From Pseudomonas sp. TH31 (GTDB lineage Bacteria > Pseudomonadota > Gammaproteobacteria > Pseudomonadales > Pseudomonadaceae): a stretch of DNA of 64,000 bases. Both the position numbers and the translations under genes were made by a program. Shown here one piece after another: positions 31,045 through 40,425 of the stretch. Position 1 is the stretch's first letter; every line of letters starts with the position of its first letter. Under the pieces are notes generated by a model that saw only the letters and a list, made by a program, of their open reading frames with translations, ran no database searches and was not told the DNA's origin. Location: assembly GCF_016650815.1 (NCBI RefSeq), contig NZ_JAEKEZ010000010.1, forward strand, positions 248,001 to 312,000, read 5' to 3'.

Positions 31045-31935
31045 TCACCACTGCAAGGTGATGGTGCTTTCGAAGGCTCGTTCCTGACCTGTGACCGGGT
31101 CCACAAAGCGCAGCCCCTGGGCCAGCAACTTCAAGGGATTGGTATAGTCATCCTCGACATCCTTGAGCACCTGCGGATAGAACGGATCATTGCAGATACT
31201 CGCGCCTAACGCTGTCATGTGCACCCGTAACTGATGCTTTTTACCGGTGACCGGATAGAGCCCGTAACGCCAGAGCTCGCCGTTTTTCTCCCTGACCTCG
31301 ACCGCCGTCTCGGTGTTGCTGACGCCCGGACCTTCCTGCATGCGGAAGAAAGGTTCGCCATCGACAAGCCGGCTTTTATGGACCAACGGAAAGGCCAGTT
31401 CAGGCAATGCCGGCGCAATGGCCTCGTAGCGTTTTTCGATTTGCCGCGTCGGGAACAACGACTGATACGCCGAACGCGTCTGAGGATTGGCTGAAAACAG
31501 CACAAGCCCCGCGGTATGCCGGTCAATGCGGTGCAAAGGCACCAGGTGGGGATTATCCAGGCGGTGGATCAGCCGCCGCAGCAGGGTTTGCTCCACGTAT
31601 TCGCCAGCCGGTGTTACGGGCAGAAAGTGCGGTTTGTCCGCGACTACCAGATGTTCGTCGGCGTACAGGATCGACTCGATCACCGGAATCGGCTTTTCGT
31701 CCGGCACCTCACGGAAATAGTGAATCCGCAGACCTTCCTTGTAGGGCAGATCAAGGGCGATCGGCAGGCCTTGACCGTCAAGGACGCGCCCGCGAGCGAT
31801 CCGGTCCAGCCACTGCTCACGACCAATGGCGCGAAAGTGCTCGCACAGGCAATCGAGTACGGTCTGCCACGGGCCTGGCGGCAAGTAGAGGGTGCTGGCC
31901 TGGCTGTGTGCAGCCGAAAAAGATGAAGTGGACAT
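31045..31935 (-). CDS. RluA-family pseudouridine synthase
   Basis: 296 aa. Catalytic motif LVPLHRIDRHTAGLVLFS (Asp near residue 139), then QIEKRYEAIAPALPE and YPVTGKKHQLRVHMTALG. It isomerises uridine to pseudouridine in rRNA or tRNA. The N-terminal 85 residues (GPWQTVLDCLCEHF; DRIARGRVL) resemble the S4-like part of a subgroup annotated as 23S/tRNA pseudouridine synthases in Pseudomonas; the target base is not deducible. Confidence 0.87.
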   Translation of the reverse strand: MSTSSFSAAHSQASTLYLPPGPWQTVLDCLCEHFRAIGREQWLDRIARGRVLDGQGLPIALDLPYKEGLRIHYFREVPDEKPIPVIESILYADEHLVVADKPHFLPVTPAGEYVEQTLLRRLIHRLDNPHLVPLHRIDRHTAGLVLFSANPQTRSAYQSLFPTRQIEKRYEAIAPALPELAFPLVHKSRLVDGEPFFRMQEGPGVSNTETAVEVREKNGELWRYGLYPVTGKKHQLRVHMTALGASICNDPFYPQVLKDVEDDYTNPLKLLAQGLRFVDPVTGQERAFESTITLQW

Positions 31936-32006
31936 ACGAAAGCTCTAACCCTCAATGCAGGGCGGCATTATCCAACAGTGGCTGAAGCGAACCTAGCGAA
32001 GAATCC

Positions 32007-32327
32007 TCAGGCCGGAATCGACGCGGACCGCGCGGCCGCTTCCGTGAACTCCTTGAGCCAGCGCAGCACATCCACCGCCTCCCAGCGGCCGGGATCGTAA
32101 AGCGCATACATCAAGCCCTGATAACCCACCACATCCAGTTGCCGGTGATAGCCTGCGCGCTGGAACAAGGCTTCGATTTCGGCGAAACAGGTGTTGAAAT
32201 GCAGCTTGTTGAACGGGGTTTTACCTTCGGTGACCAAGCCATCCAGACGCAATTCTAGGACTGCCTCGCGCACTACGTCGGCCGACATCCGGTTCACGCT
32301 GTTCTTCAATTGTTCGACATTGACCAC
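32007..32327 (-). CDS. Unknown protein, probably SOS-regulated
   Basis: 106 aa, not recognised as a named family. Helical and acidic/basic mixed: VEQLKNSVNRMSADVVREAV, LELRLDGLVTEGKTPFNKLH, then AGYHRQLDVVGYQGLMYALY and EAVDVLRWLKEFTEA. Starts with GTG at 32327 after GAGGG. A perfect LexA-type box 76 bases upstream suggests induction by DNA damage. No cysteine pair, signal peptide or membrane segment is present. I cannot give a function. Confidence 0.65.
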   Translation of the reverse strand: MVNVEQLKNSVNRMSADVVREAVLELRLDGLVTEGKTPFNKLHFNTCFAEIEALFQRAGYHRQLDVVGYQGLMYALYDPGRWEAVDVLRWLKEFTEAAARSASIPA

Positions 32328-32402
32328 GGTTCATCCCTCTGACTCACGGGATCACCTGGCCAACTCCGAAAGAGAAGGATGCAGGGCAGGCAATCCGAAT
32401 AA

Positions 32403-32418
32403 CTGTACGGACATACAG
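32403..32418. promoter_or_regulatory. LexA box
   Basis: CTGTACGGACATACAG: CTGT-N8-ACAG, the full gamma-proteobacterial LexA consensus. It lies between two minus-strand genes and would control the one starting at 32327. Confidence 0.75.
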
Positions 32419-32479
32419 TAACCGAATAACCTGTTTTGCGCCAATGGATGAACGCAACACCTCGACGGGTGGGGGGCGC

Positions 32480-32716
32480 TCAGCGCAAGAACGCCACGAC
32501 CTGCTCGGCATCGAAGGGCCAATCGAGTTCAGCGCCACTATCAAGACGCCGCAACACCGGGATACGCAGGCCATAGTCCTCGACCCAATCTTCGTTTTCC
32601 GCGATATCGACCAACTCCACCAACAAACCGTGCTCGACCAAGGGCATCAGTTCTTCTTCGGCAAGTTCACACAGATGGCAACCCAGGGTGCCAAAAAGCT
32701 GACATTCAGGAGGCAT
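32480..32716 (-). CDS. Small glutaredoxin-like (DUF836) protein
   Basis: 78 aa thioredoxin-fold protein with the redox motif CHLC (FGTLGCHLCELAEEELM), an Asp/Glu-rich middle (LVDIAENEDWVEDYG) and the cis-Pro segment LRIPVLRR. Probably a thiol-disulphide reductase; substrate unknown. The ATG at 32716 begins right before the fold; a TTG six codons upstream is possible. Confidence 0.8.
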   Translation of the reverse strand: MPPECQLFGTLGCHLCELAEEELMPLVEHGLLVELVDIAENEDWVEDYGLRIPVLRRLDSGAELDWPFDAEQVVAFLR

Positions 32717-32930
32717 GACAAACAGACCAGGCAAAGTGAGGTTTCATTCTAGGCCCACCTAAGCTCTCGAGCCAATTTCCGTAAGGTCTGGAGACATCCC
32801 CTTCGGTCAATTTCAAAAGATTTCGGCAATCGCCTGATGCATATCATTTGCGCCGAATGCCATTTGCGCGATGCTCTCGACTTTTTTGCCTCTACGCTTG
32901 GGTAGCCCGAAGTCGTCGCCGGAGTTTTTT

Positions 32931-34642
32931 GTGTTTGCCAATCTGTTAATCATCCTCGCCTCCTCCCTGGTGGTCATTGCCCTGTTCCGGCGCCTGCGCT
33001 TGCCGCCGGTGCTGGGCTACCTCTGCGTGGGACTGATGATTGGGCCTACGGCACTTGACTGGGTGAACGAAAGCGACGAGTTACCTGACCTCGCCGAGCT
33101 GGGCGTGGTGTTCCTGCTGTTCTCCCTGGGGCTGGAGTTTTCCCTGTCGAAAATGCTCGCGCTGCGCCAAGTCGTGTTCGGCCTCGGCAGCCTGCAAGTG
33201 CTGGGCTCCGGGATGCTGCTGGGGGCTTTGCTGATGCTGTTTGGTATGTCCGTCACACCGGCATTGTTGCTCGGTGCCGGCCTGGCGTTGTCTTCCACGG
33301 CGATTGTCAGCAAGGAGCTTGGCAGCCTGGGCGAGATTTTCAGCAGTCACGGCCAGAATGCCATCGGCGTGCTGCTGTTCCAGGACGTAGTGGCGGTGGT
33401 GCTGCTGACCCTGGTGCCGGTGTTTGCCGGCAGCAGCGCTCAAGCCTGGTATTGGGCACTCCCCCTCACACTGGCCAAGACCGTGCTGCTGTTTGTAGGC
33501 CTGCTGCTGGCCAGTCGCTGGTTGCTGCCCCGATTGTTCCATGAGGTGGCCGCGTCCCGTTCTGCGGAACTGTTCGTGCTACTGGCCCTGGTCATTGTGC
33601 TGCTGACTGCCTGGCTGACGCACCTGCTAGGCCTCTCCCCGCCCTCGGCGCATTTCTGGCTGGCATGTTGCTGGGGGAAAGTCATTACCGGCATCAGATC
33701 GAGGCCGATATCCGGCCGTTCCGCGACATCCTCCTCGGGTTGTTTTTCGTCAGTATCGGCATGTTGATCGACTTGCGGCTGTTTGCCAGCCACGGCCTGC
33801 TCATTCTCGGCTTGACCCTCGGCCTGCTCTTGATCAAGGGCAGCGTGGTGGCCCTGCTGGTCAAATGGCGTGGTAGCGACGGCGAGACGGCGTGGCGTAG
33901 CGGCTTGGCATTGTCTCAAGGTGGTGAGTTCTGCTTTGCCTTGATGGCGCAGATGCAGCAGCACAAACTGATGCCCGCCGACCTCGGCGGCCTGCTGCTG
34001 GCCACAACGTTCTGTTCGATGCTGGTCACGCCGCTGTTGCTGCGGGCCGCGCCACGGATTGCCGCACGCCTGCACCGCAAACCCAATGACGAAGCAAAAC
34101 TCGAGGAAATCAGTGCGCTCAACGCCGGGCTGCAAGGCCATGTGGTGATTTGCGGTTACGGTCGCGTGGGACAATCCATCGGACGCTTTCTGCACAACGC
34201 GCAACAACCTTATATCGCCCTGGATAACGACCCCGTGCGGGTCCAGGAAGCCGCTGCCGGTGAAAGCAGCGTGCATTACGGCGACTCTCGTCGCGGCGAG
34301 TTGCTGGCCGCCGTCGGGTTTGAACGGGCCAGGTTGCTGGTGATCGCGGTGGACAAGACCGACATTGCACTACTGATCTTGAAGGAAGCACGCCGACTCA
34401 ACCCGAGCGTGCCGATCCTGGTGCGCACCCGGGACGACAGTCAGTGGGCCGAATTGAAAGCAGCCGGTGCCAATGAAGTCGTTCCGGAACTGCTGGAGTC
34501 GAGCCTGATGCTCGCCTCCCATGCGCTGATCATGCTGGGTTTGCCAGCGCATCAGGTCCAGGAGCGTGTCGATCAGGTGCGCCACGATCGCTATCGCCTG
34601 CTGCACCGGTTTTACCCCGGTGCAGAAGATGAGGAAAACTAG
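32931..34642 (+). CDS. Kef-type cation/proton antiporter (one frame break)
   Basis: 570 aa after repair. About 12 membrane segments at 1-390 (FANLLIILASSLVVIALFRR; LGVVFLLFSLGLEFSLSKML; LALSSTAIVSKEL; NAIGVLLFQDVVAVVLLTL) and a C-terminal RCK/TrkA-N domain at about 405-525 with VVICGYGRVGQSIGRFL and YGDSRRGELLAAVGFERARL. It likely exchanges K+ or Na+ for protons in the inner membrane, in the YbaL/KefB group. GTG at 32931 has GGAG seven bases before it. The frame breaks at CCCC (33637-33640); one more C gives GLSPALGAFLAGMLLGESHY. It overlaps the amt stop codon by four bases on the other strand. Confidence 0.87.
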
Positions 34643-35846
34643 TCCTGGCTCACGGCGCCGATCTTGTGCACCGACAGGTCCGCGCCGTAATACTCCTCTT
34701 CCTGACTCAGGCGCAGCCCGTGGAACGCCTTGATCGTGCCATACACCGCAAAGCCACCGGCCAGTGCCACGACCACACCCAACGAAGTCCCGAGCAACTG
34801 GCTGATCAGGCTCACCCCGCCCAAACCGCCCAAGGCAGTCTGACCGAAGATGCCGCAAGCAATCCCGCCCCACACGCCGCACAGGCCATGCAATGGCCAG
34901 ACACCCAGCACATCGTCGATGCGCCATTTGCCTTGGGCAGCGGTGAAGCACCAGACGAACAACGCCCCGGCAATCGCCCCGGTCACCAGTGCACCCACCG
35001 GATGCATCAGGTCGGAACCGGCACAAATCGCCACCAGCCCGGCCAGCGGGCCGTTATGCAGAAAGCCCGGGTCATTGCGCCCGACGATCAACGCCGCCAC
35101 GGTGCCACCGACCATGGCCATCAGCGAATTCACCGCCACCAGCCCGCTGACGCCTTGCAACGTCTGTGCGCTCATGACATTAAAGCCGAACCAGCCAACG
35201 ATCAGAATCCACGACCCCAAGGCCAGGAAGGGAATGCTCGACGGCGCAAACGCCACCAGTCGACCGTCGCGATAACGCCCCTGCCGTGGCCCGAGCAACA
35301 ATACCGCTGCCAGCGCCAACCAACCGCCCATGGCGTGGACCACCACGGAACCGGCGAAATCATGGAAACTGGCGCCAAAATGCTCCAGCAACCAGGCTTG
35401 AAAACCGAAGTTACCGTTCCAGATCATACCCTCGAAAAACGGATAGATGAACGCCACGATCAGCGCAGTCGCGCACAACTGCGGAACGAAGCGTGCACGT
35501 TCGGCAATACCGCCGGAAATGATCGCCGGGATCGCCGCGGCAAACGTCAGCAGAAAAAGAACTTCACCAGCGCGTAACCATGATCGGCATTGATCACCGC
35601 CGCCGGTTGCATGAAAGTGACGCCGTAGGAAATCCAGTAGCCTATAAAGAAGTAGGCCAGCGTCGAAATGGCGAAGTCACTGAGGATCTTCGACAAGGCA
35701 TTGACCTGGTTCTTTTGTCGAACCGTGCCGACCTCCAGAAACGCGAAACCGGCGTGCATGGCCAACACCATGACTGCACCGATCAGAATGAACAACGTGT
35801 TGGAGCTGTGGACCAGACTGTCCACAGCGCTTTGCAGATTTTCCAT
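34639..35846 (-). CDS. amt: Ammonium transporter Amt (one frame break)
   Basis: 402 aa after repair, with about 11 membrane segments. It holds the Amt signature GFAFLEVGTVRQKNQVNALS, the pore histidines in DFAGSVVVHAMGG and VWPLHGLCGVWGG, and FNVMSAQTLQGVSGLVAVNS. It conducts ammonium across the inner membrane. The ATG at 35846 is set by homologue-like MENLQSAVDSL; the site before it is weak. The frame breaks at A5 (35554-35558, plus strand); one more base restores VKFFFLLTFAAAIPAII. No glnK gene is adjacent. A sigma-54 promoter and an NtrC-like site upstream suggest nitrogen control. Confidence 0.9.
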
Positions 35847-35895
35847 GGGGTTGGCAGACCTGAAGGCTAAAAAAGCACCAAAGCAGTTCACGCAG

Positions 35896-35910
35896 GCAAT
35901 CCATGCACCA
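35896..35910 (-). promoter_or_regulatory. Sigma-54 promoter of amt
   Basis: Minus strand TGGTGCATGGATTGC has GG and GC at the -24/-12 spacing of TGGCACG-N4-TTGC. It puts transcription start about 40 bases before the amt ATG. Confidence 0.6.
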
Positions 35911-35946
35911 AGTTGCGCCTTATCGCAACCAACGTATTGATTCCAA

Positions 35947-35963
35947 TGAACCGCTTTGGCGCA
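35947..35963 (-). promoter_or_regulatory. NtrC-like site
   Basis: Minus strand TGCGCC-AAAGC-GGTTCA agrees in 10 of 12 positions with TGCACC-N5-GGTGCA. It is about 37 bases upstream of the sigma-54 promoter, closer than usual but workable. The remaining 190 bases to the gene at 36153 show nothing else. Confidence 0.5.
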
Positions 35964-36152
35964 CAAGGCCGGAACCTTTGCGCGGGTTTTGATTATTTGA
36001 GTTATGGTTTTGCTCAAATCATGCCCAGCAACAGCGCAATGGCGCGAGCTGACGCACCACGACGTAGCAAAAGTTGTACCAGTCATTTGTACTGAACCTT
36101 CACCCAAGGCTCATACTCGAACGCATCAGAAGCCACCTACGGAGATCTACCC

Positions 36153-36467
36153 ATGGCCAGCATCAAGGCAAAGACTGCTCAAGAAATCCTGATGAACGAT
36201 TTTCAAACCCTGGTCAGCGATACCGAACGGTTGCTGGAACACACCGCGTCCCTGGCCGGCGATCAAGCCGATGAGTTGCGCGACCAGATCCACGACAGTC
36301 TGCTGCGCGCCCGCGAAACCTTGAAGCTGACCGAGGAATCCTTGCGTGATCGCGGTCAGGCAGCAGTCACCGCCACCGAGGATTACGTTCAGGCCAACCC
36401 ATGGCAATCGGTCGGTATCGCCGCCGGCGTGGGTTTCCTCATCGGCCTGCTAGCCACGCGTCGCTGA
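36153..36467 (+). CDS. YqjD/ElaB-family (DUF883) membrane protein
   Basis: 104 aa. Amphipathic helix (MNDFQTLVSDTERLLEHTAS; ELRDQIHDSLLRARETLKLT) and a C-terminal membrane anchor (WQSVGIAAGVGFLIGLLATRR cut at 20). Relatives are inner-membrane proteins linked to stationary phase and ribosome binding. GGAG precedes the ATG. First gene of a three-gene operon, one base before the next. Confidence 0.85.
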   Translation: MASIKAKTAQEILMNDFQTLVSDTERLLEHTASLAGDQADELRDQIHDSLLRARETLKLTEESLRDRGQAAVTATEDYVQANPWQSVGIAAGVGFLIGLLATRR

Positions 36468-36468
36468 T

Positions 36469-36858
36469 ATGTCTATCGGCGAATCCGGCTCGTCCGCGAC
36501 GGGCACCAGTGCTACAACGCGGCGCCTGGGTGCCGCATTTCTAGGGTTGCTGCACAGCCATGTCGAACTGTTCGGCATCGAATTGCAGGAACAGAAAGCA
36601 CGCACCGTCAGCCTGTTGCTGTTTGCAGGCCTGGCGCTGGTCTTTGCCTTGCTGTTGCTGGTGGGGTTATCGACGCTGGTGATGATCCTGTTTTGGGACA
36701 CCTACCGCCTGGCTGCGATCATCGGGCTTTGCGTGTTCTACACCCTGGCTGCGATATTTTGCGGGATGCGGCTCAAGGCTGCGGTCTTCGATGAGTCCTC
36801 ACCCTTCCATGGCACCTTGGAAGAATTGGCCAACGACCGGGAGCGCCTGCTGCCATGA
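36469..36858 (+). CDS. YqjE-type (phage_holin_3_6) membrane protein
   Basis: 129 aa with two membrane segments (VSLLLFAGLALVFALLLLVG; LAAIIGLCVFYTLAAIFCG) and a preceding helix (HVELFGIELQEQKAR). PF07332-type protein that commonly follows a DUF883 gene. Starts two bases after it and overlaps the third gene by four bases (ATGA). Confidence 0.85.
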   Translation: MSIGESGSSATGTSATTRRLGAAFLGLLHSHVELFGIELQEQKARTVSLLLFAGLALVFALLLLVGLSTLVMILFWDTYRLAAIIGLCVFYTLAAIFCGMRLKAAVFDESSPFHGTLEELANDRERLLP

Positions 36859-37196
36859 GCCTGCCTGAATTGCCTCACAACTGCTCCCGCGCCGAAATGC
36901 GCAAGGCGCTGATCCGCTTGCGCATGGAAATGCACCGCCAGGAAATTCGCCAGGAATCCCGGCAACTGCTGCAACCCTTGCAGCGAGTACGCGGGATGAC
37001 GCAAAACCTGCAGGACGGTTTCGGCATCAAGCATGCTCCGCTCTGGGGCATGGCCGCTGTGACCCTGCTCGGTTTTCTCACCGGCAAGGGCGCCAAAAAC
37101 GGTGGCGTCAGCAGCCTGACTCGCCTGGTTCAACTCGGCGCCAGCCTGGGGCCGCTGATCAAACTGGTCATGCAGGGCTCCTCACGTAAACCCTGA
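36855..37196 (+). CDS. YqjK-like protein
   Basis: 113 aa. A basic N-terminal helix (RAEMRKALIRLRMEMHRQEI) with R/Q-rich heptads, then a hydrophobic C-terminal stretch (APLWGMAAVTLLGFLTG). Third member of the yqjD-yqjE-yqjK type operon. No enzymatic motif. Followed by 120 bases with a small hairpin (CCGGGATGAACCTC... region) before the EAL gene. Confidence 0.7.
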   Translation: MSLPELPHNCSRAEMRKALIRLRMEMHRQEIRQESRQLLQPLQRVRGMTQNLQDGFGIKHAPLWGMAAVTLLGFLTGKGAKNGGVSSLTRLVQLGASLGPLIKLVMQGSSRKP

Positions 37197-37318
37197 TCAG
37201 CCGCTATCTGGCTGCATTCTTGCAATACCACCGGGATGAACCTCTTTATCGAGGGGTTCGATCCTGCCTACCCGGTGACCAGGTTTATCCAAAAACAAGA
37301 CCTTACTAAGGAGGCCTC

Positions 37319-38481
37319 GTGATCGACGGGCAACCGCTCGCCTGCTTTCAGCCGTTCATCGATACCGCGACCGGCCGTATCGCCGGCGTCGAGGCGCTGG
37401 GTCGACTGCGTCAGGCCGATGGTCATTTGACCTCTGTCGGCCCGTTGTTCGCCGACCCGCGAACCCCGGCCATCGCTCTGCGCCGTCTCGACCGACAGAT
37501 CCGCGATAACGCCCTGAGTCGTTTGCATGAGGCCCCTGCGGACTGGTTTCTGAGCCTGAACATGTCACCGCGCTGGATCAGTCGCTTGCGCCCGGACCAA
37601 GCGCTGCCAAGCCTCAAGCAATTGGCCAGGCATGGCGTCGATCCGCAACGCATTGTCTTCGAGATCACTGAGCTGGGGGCGACAGCCAACGCCTGGCCGA
37701 AGTGGTGGCGCGCTACCGCCAGGCCGGCGCACGGATCGCGATCGATGACTTCGGTGCCGGTTACTCGCAACTCGATCGTGTGCTGGCCCTGCAACCGGAC
37801 ATTCTCAAGCTCGACATGCGCCTGTTTCAGGCCGCCGCCTTGGGCGGTCCGAGCAGCGAAGTGGTCAAGGCCCTGGCGCAAATGGCCGAGAAAACCGGGT
37901 GCTGGATCATCGCCGAAGGGGTGGAAACCGAGGCCCAGCTTAATTTCGCACTGGAGTGCGGTTCACGCTATGTGCAGGGATTTCTGTTCGCCCGGGCGCA
38001 AACCGGTTTCTTTACCACCGATGCCTTTGTCGAACAGTTCGCGCAACTGCGCCAACGTTATGTTCAGCGCAAGCTGACGGAACGCGGCCGGCTGATGATC
38101 ATGCGCCGGCAACTCACCGAGCTGATGGCGATCCTGCAAGACTGGGCTCAGGCCCGCGCGCCCCTCAGCGCCTTGCCGCAGCTTGATGCTTTTCCCTGGC
38201 TGCTGCGCTTCTACCAGTGCGACCGTCACGGCACACAACTGACGCCCAACCTTGAGTGGCGCAACAACTGCTGGAAGGCCGACAACCGCTACCTGGGCCA
38301 CAACTGGTCATGGCGCCCGTACTTCTATCACTTGCTGGCCGAGGGTTGGGATGAGCGTCGACTGACCCTTTCCAATACCTACCGCGATGCCACCAGTAAC
38401 CAGTATTGCCTCACTGCCGGGCAGTTTTTCGACAATGGCGAGCGACTGCTGCTCATCGATATCGACGCCGCCGGGTTGTAG
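37319..38481 (+). CDS. EAL-domain c-di-GMP phosphodiesterase with C-terminal sensor-like domain (one frame break)
   Basis: 387 aa after repair. EAL domain at about 1-235, with GVEALGRLR (the EAL triad), LNMSPRWIS, VFEITELG, ARIAIDDFGAGYSQLD, ILKLDMRLF and IIAEGVETEAQL, so the metal and catalytic residues look intact and c-di-GMP hydrolysis is expected. Residues about 250-387 (LSALPQLDAFPWLLRFYQCD; RPYFYHLLAEGWDERRLTLS; YRDATSNQYCLTAGQF; LLLIDIDAAGL) resemble a Cache/PDC-type ligand domain but lack a membrane segment. GTG at 37319 follows a strong AAGGAGG. The frame breaks at G5 (37675-37679); one more G restores ELGGDSQRLAEVVARYR. Confidence 0.85.
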
Positions 38482-38549
38482 TTCTGCTTGCAGGCACTGG
38501 TGCGAGTAAGGACACTGGGCCATCAGTCACTTGACGGAGAGACCCAGCC

Positions 38550-39881
38550 TTGGATTGGCAAACCCTGCTCACCCGAGAACGCCTCGGAAAGCCGCTGTAC
38601 AGCCCGGAAGAACTCGGCCGCAGCCCTTTTCACAAAGACCACGACCGTATCATTTTCTCTGGCGCGTTCCGCCGCCTGGGGCGCAAGACTCAGGTCCATC
38701 CGGTCTCCAGCAACGATCACATCCACACGCGCCTGACCCACTCGCTGGAAGTCAGTTGCGTCGGCCGCTCCCTTGGGATGCGCGTCGGCGAAACCATCCG
38801 CAGTGCCCTGCCCGACTGGTGCGAACCCAGCGACCTGGGCATGGTCGTGCAATCGGCTTGCCTGGCCCATGACATCGGCAATCCGCCCTTCGGTCACTCC
38901 GGCGAAGACGCAATCCGTCACTGGTTCCAACAAGCTGCCGGACGTGGCTGGCTGGACGCAATGAGCGAGGTCGAACGCAACGACTTCCTCAACTTCGAAG
39001 GCAATGCCCAGGGCTTTCGGGTGCTCACGCAACTGGAGTATCACCAGTTTGATGGCGGCACCCGGCTGACCTACGCCACCCTCGGCACTTATCTGAAATA
39101 CCCGTGGACAGCCAGGCACGCCGATGCTCTGGGCTACAAGAAGCACAAGTTCGGCTGCTACCAGAGCGAACTGCCGCTGCTGGAACAGATCGCGCACAAA
39201 CTTGGCCTGCCGCAACTGGAAGAACAGCGCTGGGCCCGTCATCCGCTGGTGTACCTGATGGAAGCCGCCGATGACATTTGCTACGCGCTGATCGATCTTG
39301 AAGATGGCCTGGAGATGGACCTGCTGGAATACGCCGAAGTCGAATCCCTGCTGCTGGACCTGGTGGACGACGATATACCGGAAACCTATCGCCTGCTCGG
39401 CCCGCAGGATTCGCGCCGACGCAAACTGGCGATCCTGCGGGGCAAGGCCATCGAACACCTGACCAACGCCGCCGCGCGGGCCTTCGTTGAGCAACAGGAC
39501 GCATTGCTGGCGGGTACGTTGCCTGGCGACCTGGTGGAGCACATGCACGGCCCGGCCAAGCGCTGCGTGCTGAATGCCAAGGACATGGCGCGTAAAAAGA
39601 TCTTCCAGGACAAGCGCAAGACGCTGCATGAAATCGGCGCCTACACCACTCTGGAAATCCTGCTCAACGCCTTCTGCGGCGCGGCACTGGAACAGCACAA
39701 CGGTCGCACACCGTCCTTCAAGAGCCGCCGCGTACTCGACCTGTTAGGTAACAACGCGCCCGATCCCCACGGCCCTTTGCATACTTCATTCTTGCGCATG
39801 ATTGATTTCATCGCCGGCATGACCGACAGCTATGCCAGCGAAATGGCCCAGGAAATGACCGGCCGCTCGGTCCACGGATAA
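38550..39881 (+). CDS. dgt: Deoxyguanosinetriphosphate triphosphohydrolase
   Basis: 443 aa HD-domain dNTPase that splits dGTP to deoxyguanosine and triphosphate. HD residues are seen in [18 protein letters not shown] and [38 protein letters not shown] supplies the third metal ligand. The start is a TTG ([12 protein letters not shown]), at the point where homologues begin; GGAG is 11 bases upstream, rather far. Full length. Confidence 0.9.
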   Translation: MDWQTLLTRERLGKPLYSPEELGRSPFHKDHDRIIFSGAFRRLGRKTQVHPVSSNDHIHTRLTHSLEVSCVGRSLGMRVGETIRSALPDWCEPSDLGMVVQSACLAHDIGNPPFGHSGEDAIRHWFQQAAGRGWLDAMSEVERNDFLNFEGNAQGFRVLTQLEYHQFDGGTRLTYATLGTYLKYPWTARHADALGYKKHKFGCYQSELPLLEQIAHKLGLPQLEEQRWARHPLVYLMEAADDICYALIDLEDGLEMDLLEYAEVESLLLDLVDDDIPETYRLLGPQDSRRRKLAILRGKAIEHLTNAAARAFVEQQDALLAGTLPGDLVEHMHGPAKRCVLNAKDMARKKIFQDKRKTLHEIGAYTTLEILLNAFCGAALEQHNGRTPSFKSRRVLDLLGNNAPDPHGPLHTSFLRMIDFIAGMTDSYASEMAQEMTGRSVHG

Positions 39882-39940
39882 AAAGCGCTAAATCAGCCGT
39901 GTCGGATTCTTCTGACCGGCTGATTGAAGTGGCTTGCCCT

Positions 39941-40187
39941 TCAACCGCGTTTCAACGCGCGCAGAATGCGCCCTGCATGTTGCGCCGAGCAAACTGATCG
40001 ATAGCCCGGCCGACTCGCGGAATAATCAGGCAAGCGATACAGCTGAACAGCCTGATGTTCCTTGGGTTGGAAGGACTTGAACAGCAGGCCTGCGAGCACC
40101 GATCACCCATGCCGGGTACTTGGCCACGTCGCTGAAACAATCCGATTCTAGAAACTTATTGACCTTGGCCTTAACATAAATCCGCAC
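39941..40187 (-). pseudogene. Possible gene remnant
   Basis: On the minus strand a GTG (40187) after GGGAG opens a frame (IYVKAKVNKFLESDCFSDVA, KYPAWVIG); a second frame continues with VLAGLLFKSFQPKEHQAVQL, YRLPDYSASRPGYRS to a stop at 39941. Joining them needs two more bases near 40070. Not recognised. Could be a short gene with the same kind of base error as elsewhere in the window, a decayed gene, or chance. Confidence 0.25.
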
Positions 40188-40425
40188 AAACTCCCGACAC
40201 TCTAATTACAATCGACCACACGATGTAATTTTCAATCTAAACATCCTCACTTCCTGATTACACAATCAAAGCTTTCACATCGAAAACCTAGTTGATACGT
40301 AGCCCAATTCCTAATCAGATGTAGGAAACCTCCTATATTGCCGCTATAGGCCCGTCAGTTCATACGCCCCCTCAATTAACTGAGCTAAGGTGCGCGCTTT
40401 ATTCACGCTCGTATGGGACTTGATT
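40188..40425. other. AT-rich upstream region of the RocA1-like operon
   Basis: AT-rich stretch with no gene. It is the likely promoter region of the regulator at 40426, but I see no well-matched consensus. Confidence 0.4.

Noticed and set aside
36469..36858. Prophage holin gene
   Set aside because: The holin-like family name is historical; it sits in a yqjD-yqjE-yqjK type operon with no phage genes around.
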